The position numbers and the translations under genes are program-made. DNA of 64,000 nt from Chromatiales bacterium 21-64-14 (GTDB lineage: Bacteria > Pseudomonadota > Gammaproteobacteria > 21-64-14). The notes under the pieces are model-generated. The model searched no databases, was not told the origin of the DNA, and saw only the letters and a program-made list of their open reading frames with translations. The stretch's first letter is position 1, and each line of letters opens with the position of its first letter. The stretch covers positions 1 to 64,000 of the forward strand of contig NCBI01000010.1 of the NCBI GenBank assembly GCA_002255365.1, in the 5' to 3' direction. Positions 1 through 9,628 of the stretch are shown piece by piece.

Positions 1-247
1 ATAATTGTTTTTAAAGTTAAATATTAGAAGCCTATTTTGTAATCGTTTTGTAAAAGTCCCAGATACCATCGGGCGTTGGCAGGTTTGACCCCATTCCTTC
101 CACAGCGTTATCCACAGCTTTTGTGGATAAGGAATGAAATCCCACGCGGACAATGGGTTACCCGCGTCGCCAGAAGTTTGGCGTTCCGCGCCCTAGCCCT
201 TGTAGCTGTATGTTTCCAAGGGAGATTAACGACATTACGGCAGGGGC
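1..247. promoter_or_regulatory. AT-rich leader with inverted DnaA-box pair
   Basis: This stretch holds no convincing gene. The first 60 bases are AT-rich, against a strongly GC-rich background, and carry the octamer TTTTGTAA twice (35-42 and 46-53), 11 bp apart. At 108-130 two perfect 9-mer DnaA boxes face each other: TTATCCACA at 108-116 and TGTGGATAA at 122-130, with a 5-base spacer. It may be a DnaA-responsive promoter for a gene beyond the left edge or part of an origin-like element. No dnaA or dnaN is visible, so neither can be decided. Confidence 0.5.
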
Positions 248-331
248 ATGACAGGAACCAGGTACGAGGATGTGGTATGCTGGCCGGAGAAAAATTCAGT
301 ACCCGGCGACCCGCCGGACAGGAGGAGTGAA

Positions 332-700
332 ATGGCCCGGCTTGTGTCCCAGCCCTTTGACTTCGAGCGGTGGGCATACCTCGCACGTACCGACCCGCAG
401 GCCTTCGAAACGGAGCGGGTGGCTGCCGTGGATGCCATCATCCGCCGCGCACCCCGGGAGCGCCAACCGCGTCTACGGGGTCTCCAATGGCAGATCGACC
501 AAGTGCGCCGCTGTACCCATAATCCAGTAGTGGCTTGCGAACGTATCCAGCGGATGATGTGGGACGCAGTGTTGCGGGACGGCGGCCTGCTGGAGACGCT
601 GCGCAGCCTTGGCGATTTCGCCGCCGGATCGGCGCCGCGTACCACAGCGCCGCGTCGGGTCGCGACCGTGCTGCCGTTCCCACGCCGGGACCAAGCCTGA
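332..700 (+). CDS. DUF3135 family protein
   Basis: A 122-residue protein that I recognise as DUF3135, a small gammaproteobacterial family of unknown function. The visible hallmarks are an N-terminal FDFERWAYLARTDPQAFE segment, a central LQWQIDQVRRCTHNPVVAC segment and the following MMWDAV. No signal peptide or membrane helix is seen, so it is probably cytoplasmic. The reading frame is open from 248, but I chose ATG 332 because a strong Shine-Dalgarno (GGAGGAG, 321-327) lies just before it and the family begins there. It stands alone upstream of rpmE. Confidence 0.75.
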   Translation: MARLVSQPFDFERWAYLARTDPQAFETERVAAVDAIIRRAPRERQPRLRGLQWQIDQVRRCTHNPVVACERIQRMMWDAVLRDGGLLETLRSLGDFAAGSAPRTTAPRRVATVLPFPRRDQA

Positions 701-826
701 TCGGTCGGGCTTGTGGGCCGTGTGAGTTTCGCGTAGCATTTTACCCCTTTTCCGAGTGTGCCTCGCATCGGGTTGTAAGATGGCGGGGTGGTGATTTCGA
801 AATCAGCTGTTTTCCGAGGTCTGTCC

Positions 827-1036
827 ATGAAACCCGATATCCATCCCTCGTATCGCGAGGTCACCGTTACCTGCAGCTGCGGCAATCGCTTCGCCACTCG
901 TTCCACTGCGGGCAAGGACTTGCACATCGAGATATGTTCCCAATGCCATCCGTTCTATACCGGCAAGCAGAAGCTCATGGACACTGCCGGACGGGTGGAT
1001 AAATTCCGGCGTAAGTATGGGATCAAGAACCCCTGA
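827..1036 (+). CDS. rpmE: 50S ribosomal protein L31
   Basis: A 69-residue ribosomal protein L31 of the large subunit. The start MKPDIHPSY and the four-cysteine zinc-binding set (C16, C18, C37, C40, seen in CSCGNRF and [14 protein letters not shown]) identify the zinc-containing C+ form. The ATG at 827 matches family length, and GAGG at 815-818 can act as ribosome-binding site. The frame upstream of 827 is open but not homologous. An intrinsic terminator follows at 1067-1092. Zinc-containing L31 often coexists with a zinc-free paralogue; none is in this window. Confidence 0.95.
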   Translation: MKPDIHPSYREVTVTCSCGNRFATRSTAGKDLHIEICSQCHPFYTGKQKLMDTAGRVDKFRRKYGIKNP

Positions 1037-1041
1037 GCCGG

Positions 1042-1866
1042 ATGTCTGCCGGAACTGACAGCCGAAGGGCGCCCCGCGGAGGCGCCCTTTTTGTTTGGTG
1101 CGGGCTGGCGCTGGTCCTGTTGCTGATCCCGTCCCTGGCGCCCCGTGCCGCGGGCCGGTGCGGTGCGGACCGGGTGGATGCGCAGGTACGGGTCACCTAC
1201 GTCTACGATGGGGACACCGTGCGTCTGGCGGATGGACGCCATTTGCGGCTGATCGGGATCGATACCCCGGAGCTGCATCCGGACCATGGGGGTCCGCAGC
1301 CGTTGGCGGAGGCCGCCCGGGACCAGTTGCGCGCCCTGTTGCAACGCCACCGCTACCAGTTGCGGTTGCGTTTCGATCAAGATCGTCAGGATCGCTATCA
1401 TCGGCTCTTGGCCCACGCGTTCCTGAATGACGGTAGTTCCGTGGAGCGCCGGCTGTTGGATGCCGGTCTGGGCACCGCCCTGGTGGTGCCTCCCAACCTC
1501 TGGCACTTGACCTGTTACCACGATGCACAGGCGGTGGCGCAGCATGCCCGGCGGGGCCTCTGGGCGCTGCCCGCGTACCAACCTGTCGCCGCGGCCCGCC
1601 TGCCCCGGGACGCGGACGGTTTTCACCTGCTCACCGGCCGGGTGACGGCGGTCCGTGGGGGCCGGCGCGGGATCTGGTTGCAGTTGGACGGCCCGGTGGT
1701 GCTGCGCATCCCGCGCGGGGATCTGATCTACTTCGTGGGCCATGATCTGCCGGCTCTGAAGGGGCAGCGGGTGTTGGCTCAGGGCTGGCTGCATCGCTCG
1801 TTCGGGGATCGGTCGGGCTGGTTTATGGCGGTCCGCCACCCGGAGGCCTTGGAGGTCCTGAGGTGA
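1042..1866 (+). CDS. Secreted thermonuclease (SNase-like) protein
   Basis: A 274-residue staphylococcal-nuclease-like protein. A hydrophobic stretch at about 18-34 (CGLALVLLLIPSLAP) looks like a signal peptide or anchor, so export is likely. The SNase fold follows: DGDTV at 56-60, the catalytic-type RLIGIDTPE (R69, E77) and DRYHR with R121, matching the Arg/Glu/Arg trio of the family. About 80 further residues look like an extra OB-like domain. Expected activity is Ca-dependent phosphodiester cleavage of DNA or RNA. ATG 1042 is the only in-frame start before the hydrophobic stretch, so the rpmE terminator sits within codons 9-17. The stop overlaps the GTG of the next frame. Confidence 0.85.
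   Translation: MSAGTDSRRAPRGGALFVWCGLALVLLLIPSLAPRAAGRCGADRVDAQVRVTYVYDGDTVRLADGRHLRLIGIDTPELHPDHGGPQPLAEAARDQLRALLQRHRYQLRLRFDQDRQDRYHRLLAHAFLNDGSSVERRLLDAGLGTALVVPPNLWHLTCYHDAQAVAQHARRGLWALPAYQPVAAARLPRDADGFHLLTGRVTAVRGGRRGIWLQLDGPVVLRIPRGDLIYFVGHDLPALKGQRVLAQGWLHRSFGDRSGWFMAVRHPEALEVLR
1067..1092 (+). terminator. Intrinsic terminator of rpmE
   Basis: GGGCGCC (1067-1073) and GGCGCCC (1081-1087) form a 7-bp GC stem with a 7-base loop, followed directly by five T (1088-1092). It lies 30 bases after the rpmE stop and also inside the 5' part of the next reading frame, which starts at 1042. Confidence 0.85.
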
Positions 1867-2123
1867 GTTCGGGGAGGAGCGGCCGCTACGACGGGGTGTC
1901 CCCGGATACGGCGTGCAATTTCCACGAGTTGACCGACGCGGGGCAGGCCCTTGCCCGCCCACTGAAACTGCGTATCATCCGTGCCCGGGCCGGGCTGCGC
2001 ATGGCGGACTTCGCCGTTAATTCGCCCATCTCCCGCTCTGCGGTGCAACAGCTGCGGCTGCTCAACGGGTTTTATCCGGACGGGGAACCGTGCCCAGGTC
2101 AGCGGGTCAAGGTTGTCGAATAG
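1863..2123 (+). pseudogene. Orphan C-terminal tail of an M48-type metalloprotease
   Basis: An 86-codon frame opening with GTG inside the nuclease stop (GTGA overlap). From about residue 19 it reads FHELTDAGQALARPLKLRII and then SPISRSAVQQLRLLNGFYP-GEP-GQRVKVVE. To me this matches the C-terminal module after the protease and TPR parts of periplasmic M48 peptidases of the BepA/YfgC kind. The catalytic HExxH and all upstream domains are missing. It is most likely a deletion remnant fused by chance to the nuclease gene, but a small stand-alone protein cannot be excluded. The similarity is by eye, not by search. Confidence 0.55.
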
Positions 2124-2194
2124 GCGTCATGATCCCCGTGACCCGGTCTGCTGCCGGCGTGCGGTTCTGTCCACTCGTCAAGGTAGGTGTGCCG

Positions 2195-3457
2195 ATGAAT
2201 GAGGAGACCCTGAAGGCCGAGGCGCTGCGTTATCACGCGGAGCCGCGTCCCGGGAAGATCAGCGTGGCGGTTACCAAGCCCTGTGCCACGCGCAACGACC
2301 TGCGTCTGGCCTACACGCCGGGTGTGGCCGCGCCGGTGCGTGCCATCGTTGAGGACCCGGAGAACGCGTACCGCTATACCGCCAAGGGCAATTTGGTGGC
2401 GGTGATCACCAACGGCAGCGCGGTGCTCGGGCTCGGCAAGGTGGGGCCGTTGGCCGCCAAGCCGGTCATGGAGGGCAAAGCAGTGCTGTTCAAGGTGTTT
2501 GCGGACCTGGATGTCTTCGATATCGAAGTGGACGCGGACACGCCGCAGGCGTTCATTGATACGGTGGTTCGGATCGCACCCACCTTCGGAGGCATCAACC
2601 TGGAGGATATCGCGGCACCGCAGTGCTTCGAGATTGAGCAGGCCTTGATCGAGCAGTTGGACATCCCGGTGTTCCACGACGATCAGCACGGGACCGCCAT
2701 CATCGTCGCCGCGGGCCTGCTGAACGCCCTGGAGCTGCAGGACAAGACGATGGAGACGGCGCGCATCGTGTGCCTGGGTGCCGGGGCGGCGGGGATCGCC
2801 TCGATGCGCCTGCTCATCGCCATGGGCGCGAAGAAGGATCACATCCTTATGGTTGATCGCCAGGGGGTCCTGCACTTGGGGCGCGAGGACCTCAATCCCC
2901 ACAAATGGGCGCTGGCCGCGGACACCGACCGCCGCACCCTGGCCGAGGCCCTGGAGGGGGCGGACGTATTCGTCGGCGTGTCCGGGGCCGGCTTGGTGAG
3001 TCCCGCGATGGTGGCGGTTATGGCGCCGCGGCCGATCGTGTTCGCGCTTGCCAACCCGGATCCGGAGATCCATCCGGAGGATGCCCACCGGGTGCGGGAC
3101 GATCTCATTATGGCCACCGGACGCAGCGACTATCCAAACCAGGTGAACAATGTCCTTGGTTTCCCCTACATTATGCGCGGCGCGCTCGACGTGCGTGCGC
3201 GCGGCGTCACCCAGGGCATGCAGGTGGCGGCGGTGCATGCGCTCCGGGAGTTGGCGCGGGAGCCGGTTCCCAAGAGCGTGTTGGAGGCCTATGGGCTGGA
3301 GCGACTGGCATATGGGCCCGAGTATATCCTTCCGAAGCCGGTCGATCCGCGCCTGATCCATCATGTGGCGCCGGCGGTGGCGTGGGCCGCGGTACAGGCG
3401 GGAGTGGCACGGGTGGCCTATCCAGCGCATTATCCGCGGCTGGAGGCGGCGGGTTAG
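2195..3457 (+). CDS. maeB: NADP-dependent malic enzyme, short form
   Basis: A 420-residue malic enzyme (oxidative decarboxylation of malate to pyruvate), without the phosphotransacetylase-like C-terminal half of long MaeB proteins. Seen are the catalytic tyrosine in LAYTPGVA (Y40), the Lys region MEGKAVLFK, acidic metal ligands in NLEDIAAP and FHDDQHGTA, and a Rossmann dinucleotide site GAGAAG (195-200) before VSGAGLVS. The cofactor is inferred from family resemblance. ATG 2195 is preceded by AGGTAGG and matches family starts; the open frame extends further upstream but not homologously. It sits 54 bp before malate dehydrogenase on the same strand. Confidence 0.92.
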   Translation: MNEETLKAEALRYHAEPRPGKISVAVTKPCATRNDLRLAYTPGVAAPVRAIVEDPENAYRYTAKGNLVAVITNGSAVLGLGKVGPLAAKPVMEGKAVLFKVFADLDVFDIEVDADTPQAFIDTVVRIAPTFGGINLEDIAAPQCFEIEQALIEQLDIPVFHDDQHGTAIIVAAGLLNALELQDKTMETARIVCLGAGAAGIASMRLLIAMGAKKDHILMVDRQGVLHLGREDLNPHKWALAADTDRRTLAEALEGADVFVGVSGAGLVSPAMVAVMAPRPIVFALANPDPEIHPEDAHRVRDDLIMATGRSDYPNQVNNVLGFPYIMRGALDVRARGVTQGMQVAAVHALRELAREPVPKSVLEAYGLERLAYGPEYILPKPVDPRLIHHVAPAVAWAAVQAGVARVAYPAHYPRLEAAG

Positions 3458-3511
3458 GACCTGTCGGCGCGGATTCCGTTGACAAGCCATAAGGAACCGG
3501 GAGGACGGAGC

Positions 3512-4456
3512 GTGGACAAGATTACCGTCGTCGGCGCCGGGCGGGTGGGGGAGTCCACCGCCCAGATCCTGGCCCAACAGGAGATGTGCCGGGAACTGGT
3601 GTTGCTGGACATCCGGGAGGGCATCGCCGAGGGCGTGGCCCTCGACATCCAGGAGACCGCGCCGCTGTTCGGCTTCGATACCCGGGTGAGTGGCAGCAGC
3701 GGCGCCGAGGCCATCACCGGCTCCCAACTGGTCGTGATCACCGCCGGCTTGCCGCGCAAGCCGGGCATGTCCCGTTCGGACCTGCTGGACACCAACGCAG
3801 CTATCGTGCGCGGAACCGTGGATCACGTCTTGCGCCTCGCGCCCCAGGCAATGATCCTGGTTGTCAGCAATCCGGTGGACGTCATGACCTACGAAGCTTG
3901 GCGCCACAGTGGCTGGGACCGCCGCCGCGTATTCGGTCTGTCCGGTGTCTTGGATGCGGCGCGCATGGCGCACTTCATCGCGCGGGAGACCGGGATCTCA
4001 GTGATGGACGTCACGGCCATGGTGCTGGGCGGTCACGGCGACAGCATGGTGCCCATGCCGCGTTACTCCACCATCCACGGCATCCCCATCGCCCATTTCC
4101 TGCACCCCGATGCCATTGAGCGGATCATGGAGCGCACCCGTCATGGCGGCGCCGAGATCCTAGCCCTGAAGAAGACCAGCAGCGCCAACGATTCCCCAGC
4201 AGCGGCTATTGCCGCCATGGTCGACGCGGTGGTGTACGACCGCAAACGGGTGCTGCCCTGCGTCGCCCTGCTGGACGGTGAATACGGTTTGCGGGACGTG
4301 GCCATGGGGGTGCCCTGCGTGGTGGGCCGCGGCGGTATCGGCCAAGTGATCGGCCTGCCGCTCACGGAGCACGAGCAGCAGTCATTCACGCGCTCTGCTG
4401 AATCGGTGCGTGGTGACATCCAGCGCCTGAAGAGTGCTGCGTCCGGCGCGAACTAG
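3512..4456 (+). CDS. mdh: Malate dehydrogenase, LDH-like type
   Basis: A 314-residue NAD-dependent malate dehydrogenase of the lactate-dehydrogenase-like group, not the E. coli-type Mdh. GAGRVGES (8-15) binds the dinucleotide and D33 in LLDIREG favours NAD. GLPRKPGMSR carries the substrate arginines, VSNPVDVMTY is the usual core, and H175 in GGHGDSMVP is the proton-relay histidine. I chose GTG 3512, with GGGAGG a few bases upstream, because the frame upstream of it opens on TTG 3479 and is not homologous. Together with maeB it links oxaloacetate, malate and pyruvate. Confidence 0.93.
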   Translation: MDKITVVGAGRVGESTAQILAQQEMCRELVLLDIREGIAEGVALDIQETAPLFGFDTRVSGSSGAEAITGSQLVVITAGLPRKPGMSRSDLLDTNAAIVRGTVDHVLRLAPQAMILVVSNPVDVMTYEAWRHSGWDRRRVFGLSGVLDAARMAHFIARETGISVMDVTAMVLGGHGDSMVPMPRYSTIHGIPIAHFLHPDAIERIMERTRHGGAEILALKKTSSANDSPAAAIAAMVDAVVYDRKRVLPCVALLDGEYGLRDVAMGVPCVVGRGGIGQVIGLPLTEHEQQSFTRSAESVRGDIQRLKSAASGAN

Positions 4457-4522
4457 TCTGGATTTTCCGCTGCTGTTCGCCGCGTGGGCGTTGCGGCGGA
4501 GGTGCACCGAACCCGGTTCGCT

Positions 4523-5131
4523 CTATTCTTCCAGCATCCGCGCCACGGTATCCAGATCGGCGCGGCGCATCGGCTTGCCGTCCACCGGGCTGCACGGTGC
4601 CTGCCGGATGCCGTTCACCGGAAACACGGTAAGGTCGATGACGGTGTCCCCAGCCACGAACCGGAATGCGGGGAACGTGGCGGTGTTGTCACGGGCGATC
4701 CGCAGCCGGTGTTCGCACCGTTCGAACGGGATGTTTTCCTGAAGCATGAACAGCACCACATCCTCCGGGGTGTCAGCGAACAGGTGCAGGTTGACGTCGG
4801 AATGTTCGCCGGCGGTACCGTTCAACACCGAACCCACTAGGCGCGAGTTGAAGCGTGAGAAGAACTCCATGGCTTCGCGGGCGGTCTGCCGCAGTTCACG
4901 CAGGCGCTGTGGTTGAGTGGTGGACTGGAACAGCCGTTGGTAGGTGGCGAGTTCCCGTTCGATTTCCAGATTGCGGGGCAGATGACGGGTGTCTGGTGCC
5001 CCCAGCCGTTCGGCTGCCTTGCGCTTCGCCGCCAGGAAGTCCCGCACCCCCTGCTCGGCCATGATGCGCGCCGCCTCCACGGCGATGCGTTGGCGCATCT
5101 GCTGGTCTTTGTTGGAGCCCCGCGCCGTCAT
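4523..5131 (-). CDS. Conserved nucleotidyltransferase-like protein of unknown function
   Basis: A 202-residue protein convergent with mdh. The first 65 residues are charged and helical. The rest contains FNSRLVGSVLNGTAGEHSD followed by VNLHLFADTPEDV, and later VIDLTVFPVNGIRQAP and SPVDGKPMRRADL. The GS...D.N.H arrangement suggests a degenerate nucleotidyltransferase fold. I know this only as a conserved hypothetical of gammaproteobacteria, sometimes mislabelled as a Mur ligase, which its sequence does not support. It ends 67 bp from mdh and has no operon partner on its strand. Confidence 0.7.
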   Translation of the reverse strand: MTARGSNKDQQMRQRIAVEAARIMAEQGVRDFLAAKRKAAERLGAPDTRHLPRNLEIERELATYQRLFQSTTQPQRLRELRQTAREAMEFFSRFNSRLVGSVLNGTAGEHSDVNLHLFADTPEDVVLFMLQENIPFERCEHRLRIARDNTATFPAFRFVAGDTVIDLTVFPVNGIRQAPCSPVDGKPMRRADLDTVARMLEE

Positions 5132-5227
5132 CCCCTTATCCCAGCTTCGATCCGCTGCGTCCGCCGTGGCAGCGGACGTGGACCCCGCAACGCGTCGTGC
5201 AGGCGGCGCGGGGTCGGCTAGTGCGCT

Positions 5228-7834
5228 TCAGAAGAGTTGTTCCGGCAACCGGCCGCTGCCCGGTGGCCCACCCCGCCACTCCGGGCGCTGGCGACCCGGC
5301 TGCTGCCCGGGGGCGTACCGGGAACGAAAGATCTCGAACATGGCATCCGGATTATCCGGGGCGGTCGGCACTCCGGTTTGCGCGTCGATGCGTACCGTGA
5401 CGATGCCCGGGGGCTGCGCAATGGGCCGGTCCGGGACCTTGGCCAGCGCAGTGCCCATGAACTCGATCCACATCGGCAGTGCGGCACGCGCACCGGTCTC
5501 ACCGTGCCCGAGGGGCGCAGGCTGGTCGAATCCGACCCAGGCGATGGTTACCAGATCCGGGTTGAATCCGCAGAACCAGGCGTCGCGCTGATCGTTGGTG
5601 GTGCCGGTCTTGCCCGCGATGTCGTTGCGCTTGAGGACCCGCGCCCGCTTGCCGGTACCGCGCCGGATGACGTCCTGCATCATGGATACCATGATGTAGT
5701 CGTTCTGGGCGGAGATCGCCTGAGGTGCGATCCGGACCTGCGCCGGTGCCGCGGGCGGTGCGCTTGGTAGGTCGGATGCCGGCGCCGGGGGTTGCACGGC
5801 AGAGACGGGGGGCGCAACCAGCGGCGCCGCTGGCACGGCCGCCCCAGCGGCGCCGTCGCCGCTGGTGATGGCGGTGGTTCCGACCGTCCGTGCGGCGGGT
5901 GTTTGGCCGTTGCAGTCCGTCTGGCATGCCACCAGAGGCTGCGCCTGGAATACGACTTGATCGTTGGCACCCACCACTCGCTGGATGTAGTACGGGTCGA
6001 CGCGGTAGCCACCGTTGGCGAACACCGCGTACCCGCGTGCCATTTCCATCGGCGTCACGCTGGCGCTGCCCAGGGCCAGGGAGAGGTTGTGCGGCAACCG
6101 GTCCGCTGCGAAGCCGAAGCGCTTCACGTAGTCGATGGCATAGTCGACCCCAATCGCCCGCAACACGCGGATGGAGACTAGGTTCAACGAGTGCACCAGT
6201 CCCTCCCGCAGGCGGGTCGGGCCGTGGAATCGCCCGCTGTAGTTTTCCGGACGCCACATGTTTTCCAGGGCCGGATCGTTGAATACCAGAGGCGCGTCGT
6301 TGATCAGGGTTGCGGCGGTAAAGCCCTTGTGGAGTGCCGCGGAGTAGATGAAGGGCTTGAAGCTGGAGCCGGGCTGACGCTGCGCCTGTACCACCCGGTT
6401 GAAATTGCTCTGGTAGTAGTCAAAGCCGCCTGCCAGGGCCTGCACCGCGCCGTTCCGGGGGTCCAGGGACACCAGGGCGCCCTGTACCGCGGGTGGCTCG
6501 GCCAGGATCAGACTGCCGTCAGCCTGATGTGCGACGTAGACCACGTCCCCCGGCGCCAGGATGTCGGATGCCTGCTCCGGCACGGGACCCAACTGGTCGA
6601 CACCGATGTACCGGCGCGCCCAGGACAGTCCGGACCAGTCCAGCGCTCCCGAGTGTCCGCCGCCCAGGTAGAGTTCCGCGGCGTGGTCATGGACCGAGCG
6701 GACCACGGCAGGTTCCAGCCCGCTGACCGCCGGAACGTTGCCGAGCGCAGCGTCCAGGGCCTTGGGGTCGGGCAGCGATGCGGGATCGATCCGGCGGACT
6801 GCGCCGCGATAACCATGGCGCCGGTCGTAGGCGAGCAGGTCGTCCCGCAGGGAACGGTTCGCGGCTTGCTGCAAACCGTCGTCCAGGGTCGTGTAGACCC
6901 GGTAGCCCGCGGTATAGGCGTCCGCCCCATAACGCTCGACCATATCTGCGCGCACCAGTTCGGCGACGTAAGGCGCCTCGACGCCGATACTGAGGGCGTG
7001 CAGGCTGGCGGTTACCGGCTGTTTGACCGCCGCGGCGTAGTTCTGGTCATCGATGTAGCCCAAGGCATGCATCCGCCCCAGCACATAGTTGCGCCGGACC
7101 AGAGCGCGGCGCGGGTCGGCGATGGGGTTGTCCCGGGACGGTGCTTTGGGCAGTCCCGCGATCATGGCGATTTGCGCCAAGTTCAAGTGACCGAGGTCTT
7201 TGCCGTAATAGGTCTGAGCGGCGGCACCGACCCCGTAGGCCCGGTTGCCCAGATAGATCTTGTTGAGGTACAGGTCCAGGACCTCCTGCTTGGTGAGTTC
7301 CCGGTTGATCTTGAGGGCCAGGAAGATCTCTTTGAGTTTGCGGGTATAGGTCTTTTCCCGGCTGAGGAAGAAGTTGCGCGCCAACTGCATCGTGATGGTG
7401 CTGCCTCCCTGGCGTTTCTGCCCGGTACGGATCAGTTCGAAGGCGGCGCGCAAGATCCCCTGGTAGTCCACCCCGGGATGTTGAAAGAAGCGGTCGTCCT
7501 CGGCGGCCAGGAAGGCGTGTATGACCTGGGGCGGCAGGTCCGCGTATTTGACGGGAGAGCGGCGCTTCTCGCCGTATTCGGCAACCAGAGACCCCGCGCG
7601 GCTGTAGACCCGCAGGGGGACCTGCAGGCGGATATCTTTCAGGCTTTGCACCGATGGCAACTGTGGTTCCAGGTACAGGTAGGCGGCGAACAGAAGCACG
7701 ATGCTTGCTGTAAAGCCGCCGAAGAGGATGCCGATAAAGATCCGCAACGTCTTGAACAGGGACTTCATCGAGGGCGGGGCCAAGTGGGTGGAAGCTGTGA
7801 TGGGCTTCATGGACGCGAAGCTTAGGATACCCAA
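5228..7834 (-). CDS. mrcA: Penicillin-binding protein 1A (class A PBP)
   Basis: A bifunctional peptidoglycan synthase of up to 868 residues. An N-terminal membrane helix (IGILFGGFTASIVLLFAAYL) is followed by the glycosyltransferase domain with EDDRFFQHPG (catalytic E112) and the transpeptidase with SSFK (near 490), SLN and KTGTTN (near 741). A proline/alanine-rich insert (about 651-708) lies inside the transpeptidase before KTG. Starts: TTG 7834 has an excellent AGGAG 5 bases upstream, while ATG 7768 (MKSLFKTLRI) fits family length better but lacks a clear site. I give the longer form. It is divergent from pilM, as in many gammaproteobacteria. Confidence 0.93.
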   Translation of the reverse strand: MGILSFASMKPITASTHLAPPSMKSLFKTLRIFIGILFGGFTASIVLLFAAYLYLEPQLPSVQSLKDIRLQVPLRVYSRAGSLVAEYGEKRRSPVKYADLPPQVIHAFLAAEDDRFFQHPGVDYQGILRAAFELIRTGQKRQGGSTITMQLARNFFLSREKTYTRKLKEIFLALKINRELTKQEVLDLYLNKIYLGNRAYGVGAAAQTYYGKDLGHLNLAQIAMIAGLPKAPSRDNPIADPRRALVRRNYVLGRMHALGYIDDQNYAAAVKQPVTASLHALSIGVEAPYVAELVRADMVERYGADAYTAGYRVYTTLDDGLQQAANRSLRDDLLAYDRRHGYRGAVRRIDPASLPDPKALDAALGNVPAVSGLEPAVVRSVHDHAAELYLGGGHSGALDWSGLSWARRYIGVDQLGPVPEQASDILAPGDVVYVAHQADGSLILAEPPAVQGALVSLDPRNGAVQALAGGFDYYQSNFNRVVQAQRQPGSSFKPFIYSAALHKGFTAATLINDAPLVFNDPALENMWRPENYSGRFHGPTRLREGLVHSLNLVSIRVLRAIGVDYAIDYVKRFGFAADRLPHNLSLALGSASVTPMEMARGYAVFANGGYRVDPYYIQRVVGANDQVVFQAQPLVACQTDCNGQTPAARTVGTTAITSGDGAAGAAVPAAPLVAPPVSAVQPPAPASDLPSAPPAAPAQVRIAPQAISAQNDYIMVSMMQDVIRRGTGKRARVLKRNDIAGKTGTTNDQRDAWFCGFNPDLVTIAWVGFDQPAPLGHGETGARAALPMWIEFMGTALAKVPDRPIAQPPGIVTVRIDAQTGVPTAPDNPDAMFEIFRSRYAPGQQPGRQRPEWRGGPPGSGRLPEQLF

Positions 7835-7877
7835 AAATCTCCTAAACCGGATAGTACTTGTGCCGTTAAGGATTGGG

Positions 7878-7906
7878 TTGACACCGGCTTATCGCTGGTA
7901 TGTAAT
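7878..7906 (+). promoter_or_regulatory. Sigma70 promoter of the pilMNOPQ operon
   Basis: TTGACA (7878-7883, perfect -35) is separated by 17 bp from TGTAAT (7901-7906, one mismatch to TATAAT). Transcription would begin near 7913, about 50 bases before the GTG of pilM. It lies in the 128-bp gap between mrcA and pilM. Confidence 0.75.
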
Positions 7907-7944
7907 TCGAAACGCGAGGCTTGCCATGCAAGCTAACGCCCTAA

Positions 7945-9024
<1,080 letters not shown>

Positions 9025-9025
9025 G

Positions 9026-9628
9026 ATGGCGCGGATCAACCTGCTGCCGTGGCGCGACGAGCTCCGCAAAGAGCGCCAGCGGGAATTTATCATCGCCCTG
9101 GTGGGCGCCGCGGTCCTGGCGGGCCTCGTGGTGCTACTGATCCAAATGCGCATCAGCGGCATGATCGGTTACCAAAACAACCGGAACGAATATCTGCAGC
9201 AGCAGACGGCGGAACTCGACAAGCGGATCCACAAGATCCAGGACCTCGAGTCCACGAAGAAGAAGTTGCTGGCACGCATGGATATCATCCAGCGTTTGCA
9301 GCACAGCCGTCCGGAGATCGTTCATCTGTTCAACGAAATCGCCACGACGCTGCCTGACGGCGTATATGTGACGAGTATCACCCAGCAGGGCACCAACCTC
9401 ACATTCAAGGGGGTGGCCCAGTCCAATTCCCGGGTGTCGGCGTATATGCGCAATCTGGCCGCATCCAAGTGGTTGACCAATCCGCGCCTCGAGGTGATCC
9501 ACACCAAGCCGGTCGCGGGTCTGGAGCGTGACAGCGACTTTACCTTGCAGGTGAGTCAAGTCGTGCCCAAGGTGGATGAAGAACATCCCCGGGCAACCAA
9601 GCGCAAGCACCGGAGGGGTCGCAAGTGA
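9026..9628 (+). CDS. pilN: Type IV pilus inner-membrane protein PilN
   Basis: A 200-residue bitopic protein. It starts with the conserved PilM-binding peptide MARINLLPWRDELRKERQRE, then a membrane helix (FIIALVGAAVLAGLVVLLI, about 21-39), a coiled coil and a ferredoxin-like periplasmic domain that pairs with PilO. ATG 9026 lies one base after the pilM stop, with GGAG inside the end of pilM (9011-9014). The frame is open from 8996 but the INLLPWR motif fixes the start. Its end overlaps the pilO GTG by 4 bases, suggesting coupled translation. Confidence 0.96.
   Translation: MARINLLPWRDELRKERQREFIIALVGAAVLAGLVVLLIQMRISGMIGYQNNRNEYLQQQTAELDKRIHKIQDLESTKKKLLARMDIIQRLQHSRPEIVHLFNEIATTLPDGVYVTSITQQGTNLTFKGVAQSNSRVSAYMRNLAASKWLTNPRLEVIHTKPVAGLERDSDFTLQVSQVVPKVDEEHPRATKRKHRRGRK

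Noticed and set aside
6191-7825. A 544-codon frame antisense to mrcA
   Set aside because: Mirror of a well-supported PBP1A gene without recognisable motifs.
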